From the NCBI RefSeq assembly GCF_038396765.1, contig NZ_CP150096.1:2773001-2837000 (forward strand): a stretch of DNA of 64,000 bases, given 5' to 3'. The position numbers and the translations under genes were made by a program. Positions 50,726 through 59,716 of this stretch are shown in pieces (positions within the stretch are counted from its first letter, which is position 1; each line of letters starts with the position of its first letter). The notes below the pieces were generated by a model. The model was not told where the DNA came from. It did not search any database and was given only the letters and a program-made list of their open reading frames with translations. The stretch is from Chitinophaga caseinilytica. GTDB taxonomy: Bacteria > Bacteroidota > Bacteroidia > Chitinophagales > Chitinophagaceae.

Positions 50726-52192
50726 ATGAAAAAATTATTCTTGATAGCGATACTGGCCGGGGCAACGGGCATTACGTCCTGCAAAAAATTTCTCGAAGAG
50801 CGCTCCCAGACAGATATCATACCTACAACTGTTGCTGATTACGGCGATATCCTTTGTACGAAAGGATATCCCGACGGGAACAGCAAATTACAGCCGCAAC
50901 TGTTTTTCCTGACCGATGATGTGGAATATTACTTGACGATCGGCTCCACCGATCATCAGGCGCACCAGAAATATTCGCCGATTTTTAAATGGCAGGCGGA
51001 GTATACCGAAGCGGTAAGGCTGGCAGGCGGCGAAACTACGGTGATCAATTCCTGGGAAACATATTATAAGCTGTTGTTGCCTGTAAACGTTGCCCTGCAG
51101 TACCTCGATGTCGCGAAAGGCGACAACGACGAGCGGGAATGGTTTAAAGGCCAGGCGTTCGGGTTGCGGGCGTACTATTACTACATGCTCGTTAACTTGT
51201 ATGCGATGCCGTACAATACGGCTGGTACCACGCCGGATAAATTGCCCGGCGTTCCCCTGAAACTGGATGCCAATGTGGTGGAAAGCGATTTGACCCGCAA
51301 TAGCGTGGCCGAAGTGTATGCACAGATCAAAAAAGATATCGACAGCTCTATCAGACTGCTCGAGAAAGATAAAAGGGAGCGGGAGAAAACATTCTTTAGT
51401 CATGTTGCCGTTCATCTGCTCGCCAGCAGGGTAGCGCTTCAAATGGAAGACTGGCAGGCCGCGGTGGACCATGCCAGCTACGTTTTGCAATACAATCCGG
51501 AACTGCAGGACCTCGCGGGCTGGTCCCAGGAGTATTCCCCGATCCGCAGCCAGAGCCCCGAAACCATCTGGGCCTACGGTACCAACAAGGAAACGGAAGT
51601 GAACGGGTTCCCGCTCCTGGCGGATGTTTCGCACAACCTTTACGATTCTTACGAGCCTAATGATCTTCGTACGTTTTACTACATCTGGTGGACGCCTCCG
51701 GAACTGAAAGTCTGGTTCGCTCCAGATTATTCCAGCCAGAAACATTTCAACGATATGGATTATATGATCTGGAGAAGTTCCGAAGCCTATCTCAACAGGG
51801 CGGAAGGGTACATTCAGCTGTATCGTAAAACCGGTGATGCATCGTTCGCACAAAAAGCACTCACAGATCTTAATACGCTTCGCGCCAAAAGGTTCAATCC
51901 CGGAGAAGCACCGGTGTGGGGTATGATGCCGGGTGACGAGCTGTTGACAAAGTACCGCGCAGAGCGCCGCCGTGAATTATTCTTCGAGGAAGGCCACCGC
52001 TGGTTCGACCTCCGCCGCTATGGCATGCCGCGTATCGAGCACGTGTATCGCCCCAGTGAAGCCGTTACCGAGGTGTACGTGCTGGAGGAAAACGATCCGC
52101 AATACGTGCTCGCGATTCCGCGGGAAGTATTGGATCGCAACCGTTCCCTCACGCAAAACAAACAGATTACCTACGTCCGCAAACCGCAATAA
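50726..52192 (+). CDS. SusD/RagB-family outer-membrane lipoprotein
   Basis: 488 residues. The lipobox places Cys19 in GITSCKKF. Helical TPR-like SusD folds are recognised by KGQAFGLRAYYYYMLVNLYAMPYN (split: FKGQAFGLRAYYYY, LVNLYAMPY), YLNRAEGYIQLYR and the C-terminal ELFFEEGHRWFDLRRYG motif. It caps the SusC barrel and binds the substrate at the cell surface. It begins 19 bp after the SusC stop. The partner genes for peptide processing suggest a peptide rather than a glycan substrate (inference). Confidence 0.95.
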   Translation: MKKLFLIAILAGATGITSCKKFLEERSQTDIIPTTVADYGDILCTKGYPDGNSKLQPQLFFLTDDVEYYLTIGSTDHQAHQKYSPIFKWQAEYTEAVRLAGGETTVINSWETYYKLLLPVNVALQYLDVAKGDNDEREWFKGQAFGLRAYYYYMLVNLYAMPYNTAGTTPDKLPGVPLKLDANVVESDLTRNSVAEVYAQIKKDIDSSIRLLEKDKREREKTFFSHVAVHLLASRVALQMEDWQAAVDHASYVLQYNPELQDLAGWSQEYSPIRSQSPETIWAYGTNKETEVNGFPLLADVSHNLYDSYEPNDLRTFYYIWWTPPELKVWFAPDYSSQKHFNDMDYMIWRSSEAYLNRAEGYIQLYRKTGDASFAQKALTDLNTLRAKRFNPGEAPVWGMMPGDELLTKYRAERRRELFFEEGHRWFDLRRYGMPRIEHVYRPSEAVTEVYVLEENDPQYVLAIPREVLDRNRSLTQNKQITYVRKPQ

Positions 52193-52203
52193 ACTCAACC
52201 AAC

Positions 52204-53055
52204 ATGGCACTTACTTTCAAACGATTCGCAGCGGCGGCAGGGATGGCAGGAGCCCTTTGCATCCTGGCTGCATGCGGCAAGGAAGCGAAACCAAGCCCGC
52301 AATTGTTGCCCGACGCATTCCAATTGCCGCAGGGGAACCATGCGTTCGATAACGAAATCGTCGCGTTTAAAAAACAATACGGTACTTATATCCTTTATAA
52401 ATTCAACTATCGTGATTTCGCCTACAACAACACCGGCTACCTATCAGATACCGCGGCGCTGGGAGATCCTGCGTATGTTGGGCAGTTGATACAAGTGTTC
52501 AAGGAAAGCCTGTCGGTGTTCCCGGAGAGCTTCATTAAAACAACCGTACCATTTAAGATCATCCTCTCCTCCGCCATAGGAGCACCTTTGCCTGGCGGCG
52601 CCATCAATGTGACGACCGGTTTCGCCGCCAGCCCGGAAATGCTGGGCATCGGGTGGACGAAAGCCGAACTGGAACAGCAGACGCCCGAGGAAAGGAAAGC
52701 TTTCCTGGCCTCCCTGCGGCGCTATTACATGTATCGTGCGGCGCTGGGGAAAAGCGTGGAAATGCCGAATGAGTTCCTCGCCCTGTGGCCCGCCAGTATC
52801 TCTGGCATCACCGAGAACAATAAATACCAGTTCGGGATGCTGGAAGTGCAGGCGCCTAACCGGCCCGACCGCGCGCAGGATTTTTCCAGCTACACGCAGG
52901 CCATCATGAGCCATACAACGGCCGAACTGGAAGCGACCATTCTCAGTCCGCAGAAAGACACGAAAGGGATCGTACGCCGCAAATACAACATCGTACTGAA
53001 TTATTTCCGCGAGAAACATAACCTGGACCTGGCTGCCATTGGCAACCGGCCGTAA
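52204..53055 (+). CDS. SusD-linked lipoprotein of unknown function
   Basis: 283 residues; the lipobox is LAACGKE (Cys24). The mature part has no motif I can assign. Its position directly after SusD and size resemble the putative zinc peptidases (Peptidase_Mx1 type) that are often found there, but no HExxH is present, so it is either a relative without metal site or an unrelated surface lipoprotein. Features include SLSVFPESFIKTTVPFKIILSS and an internal GGAINVTTGF segment. It is 11 bp from susD and 27 bp from the next gene. Confidence 0.75.
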   Translation: MALTFKRFAAAAGMAGALCILAACGKEAKPSPQLLPDAFQLPQGNHAFDNEIVAFKKQYGTYILYKFNYRDFAYNNTGYLSDTAALGDPAYVGQLIQVFKESLSVFPESFIKTTVPFKIILSSAIGAPLPGGAINVTTGFAASPEMLGIGWTKAELEQQTPEERKAFLASLRRYYMYRAALGKSVEMPNEFLALWPASISGITENNKYQFGMLEVQAPNRPDRAQDFSSYTQAIMSHTTAELEATILSPQKDTKGIVRRKYNIVLNYFREKHNLDLAAIGNRP

Positions 53056-53082
53056 TCCGTTCATCTAATTAATGCATTTGGA

Positions 53083-54462
53083 ATGAAGAAAACCTTTGGG
53101 CTCCTGATAGCCGCCGTATGTGGAACACTGACGGCCGCAGCCGGCGAACCTGGCAAATTTCAACTGAACCTGCACTCGAAAACGAATGCCAATTACACTT
53201 TCATGTTCTCGTACATCGGAGCCAATGGGCATGTGTTCGAGCAGATACATGGTAAGGAGGGGCAGGCGCCCCTGCCCATTTTGCGGGATTTGAGCAAAGG
53301 CAGCCAGATAATGTTTATACATAGTAAAACCTTTCTCGTTAATACCAATGAACCGCTGGAAGTAGAAATGGATGTATCGCAGATGCGGAATATGAGACCG
53401 CATGCGCTGTACAACGACAGGAAGTTCCAGCTGCCGAACAGGATCGATTCAATCTATTTTACTTGCGGCGAAGCGAAGACGAGGGCGGAAATGGATGGAT
53501 TGCTCAAGTTGGCGGATGCATGGATCGCGAAGGAAAAGAAGGCCGCAGTATTATCGGCCGATGAGCTGGAAACGGTTGCCGTATTTGAAGGTTTCTGCCG
53601 GATGATGGCCAAACGTTCGATGGTGCGTGCGCACGAAGAAGTGACCAAAACGGAAGGTTTTTCCGACTGGTATTTTGAGGGATTCGATCTCACCAACCCT
53701 CATTTCGACAGGATCGGCAATGCGCATCTGATGAGCACCATCGTTTCTACCTGGTGGTTTGGCCGGCAGGCTGCAGAACCCGGACTGGAAGCGGAATTCA
53801 TGATGGTAGACCTCATGCGTACCGCCAAAAGCACCGTTCTCCGCGACGAAGCCGCGAGGAACTGGATGTATGCTGAAACGCGCTATAAGCATTGGAATCC
53901 CACGATCAAGGAGGTATATCCGGTATTGAAAAACGGCGTAAGTACAGAAGCGGCCCGCAATTACATCGATTCGCTGTACAACCGCTACGTAGTGCTCGAC
54001 TATGGCCGGCCGGCGCCCAACTTTGCGGCGAAAAACGAAAAGTTCAAGACGGTCCATTTGTCTGATTACAAAGGGAAAATGGTTGTGATCGACGTGTGGG
54101 CGCACTGGTGCACGTATTGCATCGCCAAACTGCCGCGTTTCCGGGAGATCGCTGAAAAGTACAAAGGCAAAGACGATATCGTTTTCCTGACCATCGCCTG
54201 GCATACGCCGGGTTTTGAAAAACTCTGGATGGAACTGGCGAGGAACGCCGGTATCACCGGGCCCAATAACCTGACAGTGATCACCCGCGACGACGATAAG
54301 GCGGCTAAAGCCCTCTTCGAAGACGGTTACCGCATCACGCAGGCACCCCGTTACATCGTTATCGACAAAAACGGCAATTTCCTCAATGCGGCGCTGAGCA
54401 CTGCGCTCGACGAGAAAGTGGAACAGGAGATCGAAGATTTCTACAACCAACAGGCACAGTAA
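53083..54462 (+). CDS. TlpA-like thioredoxin-fold protein, long N-terminal region
   Basis: 459 residues with a signal peptide (MKKTFGLLIAAVCGTLTAAAG). The first 300 residues are a mixed region of unknown fold, typical of Bacteroidota TlpA proteins of SusCD loci. The C-terminal AhpC/TSA-Redoxin domain contains KMVVIDVWAHWCTYCIAKLP with the CXXC (CTYC, about 341-346) and a cis-Pro in ITQAPRYIVIDKNG. It acts in the periplasm as a thiol-disulfide oxidoreductase; the partner cannot be named from sequence. Confidence 0.9.
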   Translation: MKKTFGLLIAAVCGTLTAAAGEPGKFQLNLHSKTNANYTFMFSYIGANGHVFEQIHGKEGQAPLPILRDLSKGSQIMFIHSKTFLVNTNEPLEVEMDVSQMRNMRPHALYNDRKFQLPNRIDSIYFTCGEAKTRAEMDGLLKLADAWIAKEKKAAVLSADELETVAVFEGFCRMMAKRSMVRAHEEVTKTEGFSDWYFEGFDLTNPHFDRIGNAHLMSTIVSTWWFGRQAAEPGLEAEFMMVDLMRTAKSTVLRDEAARNWMYAETRYKHWNPTIKEVYPVLKNGVSTEAARNYIDSLYNRYVVLDYGRPAPNFAAKNEKFKTVHLSDYKGKMVVIDVWAHWCTYCIAKLPRFREIAEKYKGKDDIVFLTIAWHTPGFEKLWMELARNAGITGPNNLTVITRDDDKAAKALFEDGYRITQAPRYIVIDKNGNFLNAALSTALDEKVEQEIEDFYNQQAQ

Positions 54463-54464
54463 AA

Positions 54465-57014
54465 GTGGTCAATCATACATACAGGAACGCGCTGCTGATG
54501 CTGGCGCTTGGGTTTTCCATGCCGGCGCTGGCCCAACAGCACCCGGAGAACGGATACGATCCCGTTGCGGCTTTCGCACCGGTGTCGCATCCGCCGGGCA
54601 ATGCGCAGAGAAGCTTCAATGGTACGCCGGGCCAGGGGTATTGGCAAAACAGGGCGGATAACAAGATCGTCCTTTCGCTGGATACCGCTTCGCGGAAAGT
54701 ACAGGGGCAGGTAACCATCGTCTATTCCAATAACAGCCCGGATACTTTGTCGTATCTCTGGCTGGTGACCATCCTCAACCGCTTCCGGAGCGATTCGCGC
54801 GAGAGCCTGCTCACACCGCCGGAAGGTAGCCGTTTCGGGGTGAAGGAATATACGGATGGATGTGTCATCGAACGGTTCCTGGCCGATCAGCAGCCCGCCG
54901 ATTACCGGGTTTCGGATAACTACATCCGTGTGGCGTTGGCCAAACCGTTGCTACCCGGCAAACAAATGAAACTGGAAATCGGCTATCATTATACCCTTCC
55001 GGAAAGCGGCGCCGATTATATGGGCGTGCTGAAAACCCCGCATGGAGGCGTTTACCAATTGAGCTCCGTGTTCCCGCGGATGTGCGTGTACGACGATCTC
55101 CGCGGCTGGAATGTACTTTCGACACAATACTACGTTGAGACCGGCAGCATAGACATGCGGTTTACCGCGCCGGCCAACTTGATCGTCCAGGGCACGGGTA
55201 CCCTCATGAACCCGCGGGAAGTCATGCGCCCGGAGCTGCTGCAACGCTACCACACAGCGATCGCGGGAGATACCGCCATGCGCATCCGCACGGCAGGCGA
55301 GGCCACCGCGCCAAAAGGTGCCGAAACCCTCACCTGGCATTTTTCGGAGCCCCAGGCCGGAGACGGTATCTGGGCCGCTTCCACAGCCTTCAACTGGGAC
55401 GCCCTCGGCACCCCGCTGCCCGACGGGCGCCGGGTGCCTACCATGGCACTGTATCCGCCCGGCAGCCATCGGGAGTGGGATACCATCGCCACTGCCATGT
55501 CCCGCATCATCAAAGCTTATTCTAACCAATGGACTCCCTATCCCTATACGTCCGCCGTCAATATCGGTGCCGCCATTACCGGTGTGGCCAGCCCCGGAGT
55601 GTCTGTCCTGCGCTACGACCAAAGCAGCTCGGGCAGCACTGTCTGGGGAAAAACCAATCATGAGATCGGGCACGCCTGGTTTAACCTCATGATCGCCGGA
55701 GACAGCCGCATCGGCTGGATGTGCGAGGGGCAAAATACTTTCATCAATATCCTGAACGCCGCCACATTGAATGGCCCCGGCCCTTACGAATGGGAGAATG
55801 CCGTGCAATGGATGACGATGAAGGAAAACCGGGCGCCCATCCACACCACTTTCGGAAGCGTTCCGCCCAAAGACATGGGCGCGCTTATGTACCTGAAACC
55901 CTCCATGGCATTCATGCTCCTGCGGAACGAAGTGCTGGGCGCCGAGCGGTTCGACGATGCTTTCAGGCGGTACATCCGGTCATGGTCGTTCCGCCATCCC
56001 GCACCGCACGACTTTTTCCGCGCCATGGAAAACGCTGCCGGTGAAGACCTGTCGTGGTTCTGGCGTGCCTGGTTCTTTACCGATGCGCGGCTGGACCAGG
56101 GGATCCGGAAAGTGACGTATACAACGGGAAATCCGGCGAACGGAATTTTCATCACGCTCGTCAACAAACTGGCCATGCCCATGCCCGTCAACCTGCTGGT
56201 GCGCGAGTTCAACGGCAAATCGCACCGTATTAAGTTGCCGGCGCAGGTGTGGGAATGGAATGACCAGCACACGTTGAAAGTGCCCACTACATCGCCCGTT
56301 ACCGCCGTTCTCCTCGATCCGGAAAACCGCCTGCCTGATATGGACCGTTCCGATAATATCTGGATCGGTGGTGGTACGAAGTTGCGCACCGATAAAACCG
56401 TTACGGCGCAGCAGGTGATAGACCGTTACCTCGAAGCCATCGGCGGAAAGGCACAACTGACGCAGCTGCGATCGGCCAAACTGGAGTACCGGGCTGGCCC
56501 CGGCAATGCGTTCGTCATGGCACAACGATTGGAACCCGGTAACGCCAGCTCGTGGAGCACCATGCTGGAAACGGGCCATACGCAACTGATGTTGAAATCG
56601 CTGCAAGTGGCAGACAGCCTTAAGTTTTCCAGCTTCAGCCAGCCGCAGCACGTAACGCTTGCCGAAGCGGACCAACTGCGATACGCCGGCGCACTTTTCC
56701 CCGAGCTGCGGTTTTTCGAAGCAGGCAACAAAGTAATGCTATCGGATTCCTTCATGTTGATACATGGTGTTGAAGCGTACCTCGTTACCGTGACCACCGC
56801 AGCGGGCAACACCTGGAAATGCTATTACGATGCCGCGTCGGGCATGAAAGTTAGGGAAGAGTTCAAAGGACAGGGAACACCACTCCTGTACAACTCCAAA
56901 GTCATGTCGGCGTACGAAACCCATGATGGCATCAAAATCCCCAACCAGGTGACGCTCAACGAAGACGGCACGAAAGACGAACAATACGAACTGAAAATAT
57001 TCTCAAAATCTTAA
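54465..57014 (+). CDS. M1-family metallopeptidase with extra C-terminal domain
   Basis: 849 residues from a GTG at 54465 (two bases after the previous stop); the signal peptide is LLMLALGFSMPALAQ. The M1 zinc motif HEIGH lies near 398, and WMCEG supplies the third ligand. The Glu is 18 residues after the second His (17 between), one less than the usual 18. The exopeptidase GxMEN motif is not obvious in the region where it is expected (SPGVSVLRYDQ). The last 200 residues, from VTAQQVIDRYLEAIGG, look like a LolA/outer-membrane lipoprotein-type beta domain. It probably trims peptides in the periplasm or at the surface. Confidence 0.85.
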   Translation: MVNHTYRNALLMLALGFSMPALAQQHPENGYDPVAAFAPVSHPPGNAQRSFNGTPGQGYWQNRADNKIVLSLDTASRKVQGQVTIVYSNNSPDTLSYLWLVTILNRFRSDSRESLLTPPEGSRFGVKEYTDGCVIERFLADQQPADYRVSDNYIRVALAKPLLPGKQMKLEIGYHYTLPESGADYMGVLKTPHGGVYQLSSVFPRMCVYDDLRGWNVLSTQYYVETGSIDMRFTAPANLIVQGTGTLMNPREVMRPELLQRYHTAIAGDTAMRIRTAGEATAPKGAETLTWHFSEPQAGDGIWAASTAFNWDALGTPLPDGRRVPTMALYPPGSHREWDTIATAMSRIIKAYSNQWTPYPYTSAVNIGAAITGVASPGVSVLRYDQSSSGSTVWGKTNHEIGHAWFNLMIAGDSRIGWMCEGQNTFINILNAATLNGPGPYEWENAVQWMTMKENRAPIHTTFGSVPPKDMGALMYLKPSMAFMLLRNEVLGAERFDDAFRRYIRSWSFRHPAPHDFFRAMENAAGEDLSWFWRAWFFTDARLDQGIRKVTYTTGNPANGIFITLVNKLAMPMPVNLLVREFNGKSHRIKLPAQVWEWNDQHTLKVPTTSPVTAVLLDPENRLPDMDRSDNIWIGGGTKLRTDKTVTAQQVIDRYLEAIGGKAQLTQLRSAKLEYRAGPGNAFVMAQRLEPGNASSWSTMLETGHTQLMLKSLQVADSLKFSSFSQPQHVTLAEADQLRYAGALFPELRFFEAGNKVMLSDSFMLIHGVEAYLVTVTTAAGNTWKCYYDAASGMKVREEFKGQGTPLLYNSKVMSAYETHDGIKIPNQVTLNEDGTKDEQYELKIFSKS

Positions 57015-57028
57015 AAAAATCGCATCGC

Positions 57029-58138
57029 ATGAAACGTATATTCACAGGTATGGCCTTGCTTTCCGGGATGGTTTGCTTTGCCCAGGACAAACTGGAAATC
57101 AATGCCGAAATCGACGGATTGAAGGAGAACGACCTGGTAATTTTCTGGCGCCCGCTGGGAAACGTGGTTGATTCCGCTTTTGTAAAAAACGGCAAATTCT
57201 CGAAAACGCTCGATATGAAGGAAGGTGGTTCTACCTACATCATTCAGATCGGCCGGGAGAAAAGGGAAGAACAGGGAACTTTCCTCTATCTCGAAGGCGG
57301 AAAGCTGAATATCAAAGGAAAAGGCCCCTATTTCACCAACGCCGTGTATAGCGGAAGCCAGTTCGTAAACGATTGGCAGAAGCTGGAAAAGGATTTTTTC
57401 AGCAACAACCTGGGCGAAGCGAAAATCGCAGAGCTGGAAGGCCAGATCTCGGAAGCAACCCGGGTAGGCGATGTTGATGCACAGCAGGAGCTCAACGTAC
57501 AACTGAATAAAATCACGAGCGAAAATAGCCGTCTCGCAAAAGCCTGGCTGCTGAGCAATCCCAATGCCGGTGCAGGGTCGTACCTCATCAACGCCTACAT
57601 GAGCAACGCAGCTCCCGGGGAAATTACCGGGCTCCTGGACAAACTGGGCCCCAACGTCCGCAACACCTTCACCGTAAAATACATGCTCACCCAGATGACG
57701 GGCACCGGTACCGCCACGTTCGATAAAATCGGCAAACCCGCTCCCGGCTTCCGGTTGAAAGACGATAAAGGCAATACCCACAATCTCGCCGACTTCAAAG
57801 GCCAATACGTGCTCATCGATTTCTGGGCCAGCTGGTGCAAACCCTGCCGCGAACAAAACCCGCTGCTCATCAAACTCAACGAACAATACAAAAACAAAGG
57901 GCTGTCCATCGTTTCCATTTCCATCGACGAAGACAATGCCAAATGGCTGAAAGCCGTTGCGGAAGACAAACTGACCTGGCCGCAACTGATCGGCGAAAGC
58001 GGCCCCACCAGCCAGGTAGCGAAAGATTACAACGTGGTCGCCATTCCCGCCACGATGCTGATCGACAAACAGGGCAACCTGCTGAAGATTGGCTTGCGCG
58101 GTGCTGAACTGGAAGAATATCTCAGGAAATTGTTGTAA
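57029..58138 (+). CDS. TlpA-like disulfide reductase with DUF4369 domain
   Basis: 369 residues with signal peptide (MKRIFTGMALLSGMVCFAQ). An N-terminal DUF4369 domain (INAEIDGLKENDLVIFWRPLG ...; about 22-125, abbreviated), a helical linker (about 125-230), then a TlpA/ResA domain with FKGQYVLIDFWASWCKPCREQ, CXXC CKPC near 270, and a cis-Pro in VVAIPATMLID. It is the last gene of the SusCD operon, 14 bp after the M1 gene. Two TlpA proteins in one operon with a peptidase suggest disulfide reduction of imported protein (inference). Confidence 0.93.
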   Translation: MKRIFTGMALLSGMVCFAQDKLEINAEIDGLKENDLVIFWRPLGNVVDSAFVKNGKFSKTLDMKEGGSTYIIQIGREKREEQGTFLYLEGGKLNIKGKGPYFTNAVYSGSQFVNDWQKLEKDFFSNNLGEAKIAELEGQISEATRVGDVDAQQELNVQLNKITSENSRLAKAWLLSNPNAGAGSYLINAYMSNAAPGEITGLLDKLGPNVRNTFTVKYMLTQMTGTGTATFDKIGKPAPGFRLKDDKGNTHNLADFKGQYVLIDFWASWCKPCREQNPLLIKLNEQYKNKGLSIVSISIDEDNAKWLKAVAEDKLTWPQLIGESGPTSQVAKDYNVVAIPATMLIDKQGNLLKIGLRGAELEEYLRKLL

Positions 58139-58222
58139 CTGTTATGTCGGTTGTGTAGTAATAAAAGCGTCCCGCCGCCGGAACACCGGTTGGAGGGGCG
58201 CTTCTTCAAAAAAGGAAAGTAG

Positions 58223-58256
58223 AAAAGGAGGCTCGTTGCACGGGCCTCCTTTTTTT
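58223..58256. terminator. Bidirectional terminator after the SusCD operon
   Basis: AAAAGGAGGCTCG (58223-58235) pairs with CGGGCCTCCTTTT (58241-58253) with one G-T pair, followed by Ts to 58256. The minus strand is also T-rich, so it can end the convergent hydrolase gene as well. Confidence 0.88.
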
Positions 58257-58264
58257 ATATGGAT

Positions 58265-59449
58265 TTATTTTCCGCCGGTGCTATTGAAAAATGTTTTCAG
58301 TTCATTGGCCCACAGCTCCGGCACTTCCAGCGCGGCGAAATGGCCGCCTTTATCCATTTTGGTGAACCGTTTGAGGTTCACCCTCCGCTCCGCCCATTCC
58401 TTCGGTGTGGGCGCGTCTCCCGGGAAAATCGCCACACCGGTGGGAACGTTCACTTTATTGTTGGAGGCGAGGCCCTGCGGATTATCGACCGCATAGGTGC
58501 GCATGGAAGAGTTGATCGTTTGCGTCACCCAGTAAATCATGATGTTGGTGAGCAGATCGTCTTTCGAATAATGATCTTCGATGGAACCGTCCGGCGTGCG
58601 CCAGGTATTGAACTTCTCCGTGATCCAGGCGGCGAGGCCGGTAGGAGAGTCGTTCAGCCCGTAGGCCTGGGTTTGCGGCTTGGTGGCGTGCAACATGGCG
58701 TAGGCACCTTCCCGGTACCACCAGCCCTGGATAAACTGTCCGAATTGCTGCTCCGCCGGCGACATCTGGCTCCAGTCTTCCGACCCGTTCGGATACCCGA
58801 CGTCAGACAGGTGGATGGCCGCAACATTGTCCGGGTACAGGTTGGCGATCGATTTGGCGATCCCTTGCCCCACGTCGCCACCCGCCACGAAGTAGGTTTT
58901 ATAACCCAGCACGTCGTTCATCAGCGTAGCGAAAATCTTCGCCGATCCGTCGTCCGTTTTAGCGACGTGCCCGGAAAAGCCGAACCCGGGGATGGAAGGG
59001 ATGATGAGGTGGTAATCGTCGGTCAGCAGCGGGATCACTTTGTGGAAGCGGTAGAAGCAATCGGGCCACCCGTGAACAAGCAGGAGGGGTTTAGCATTGG
59101 GGTTTTTACTTTTGATGTGCTGGAAATGGATCGTCATGCTGTCGATTTCCACGGTAAACTGGGGGATGGCATTGATGGCGGCTTCGTGTTTGCGCCAATC
59201 ATATCCGTTTTGCCAGTACTTTACGAGGTTTTGGAGGAAAACGGGGTCCGTTCCGTAATTCCAGCCGATGTTTTCAGGCGCATCGGGCCAGCGGGTCTGG
59301 CGGAGGCGTTGTTGGAGATCGTCCAGCACCGTTTGCGGGACATTTACTTTGAAGGGCTTTACAGTAAACATATTGTCAGGTTTTTTGGTTTGTGCATTTG
59401 CGCAGAAGGCAAAAACAGCAATAGTCAGGAAAAGAACGGTCTGTTTCAT
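58265..59449 (-). CDS. Epoxide hydrolase-like alpha/beta hydrolase, exported
   Basis: 394 residues from ATG 59449; an ATG eight codons upstream is open but precedes the signal peptide (MKQTVLFLTIAVFAFCANAQ). The EHN domain covers about 30-135 (TVKPFKVNVPQTVLDDLQQRL) and the alpha/beta core about 140-390: HGWPD is the oxyanion loop, GGDVGQG has the nucleophile Asp, and GGHFAALEVP carries the base His. Microsomal-type epoxide hydrolases share this arrangement. Being exported, it may act on extracellular epoxides or haloesters; the substrate is unknown. Confidence 0.9.
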   Translation of the reverse strand: MKQTVLFLTIAVFAFCANAQTKKPDNMFTVKPFKVNVPQTVLDDLQQRLRQTRWPDAPENIGWNYGTDPVFLQNLVKYWQNGYDWRKHEAAINAIPQFTVEIDSMTIHFQHIKSKNPNAKPLLLVHGWPDCFYRFHKVIPLLTDDYHLIIPSIPGFGFSGHVAKTDDGSAKIFATLMNDVLGYKTYFVAGGDVGQGIAKSIANLYPDNVAAIHLSDVGYPNGSEDWSQMSPAEQQFGQFIQGWWYREGAYAMLHATKPQTQAYGLNDSPTGLAAWITEKFNTWRTPDGSIEDHYSKDDLLTNIMIYWVTQTINSSMRTYAVDNPQGLASNNKVNVPTGVAIFPGDAPTPKEWAERRVNLKRFTKMDKGGHFAALEVPELWANELKTFFNSTGGK

Positions 59450-59716
59450 GGGTTTTTCGGTTTGATGAAACAAATTTCAGAACGGGTTATGACAGCAGTA
59501 TGTCAGCAGTATAATTAGGTTTATAAATAAAAATACACTTTTTATGGAATCGCGTAAAACATTGATTTACGGTTAGTTTGAGGTGGGATTGATGTTGCAA
59601 CGGCTAAGTAGGGGGATGGGAAGGAAGCCATCAACTGATCTGCCGGAAATTGTTGCATCTGCCATCCTTCGCGTTGAAAATATCGGCTGAAATTTGACGC
59701 ATCAAAACACCGGATC

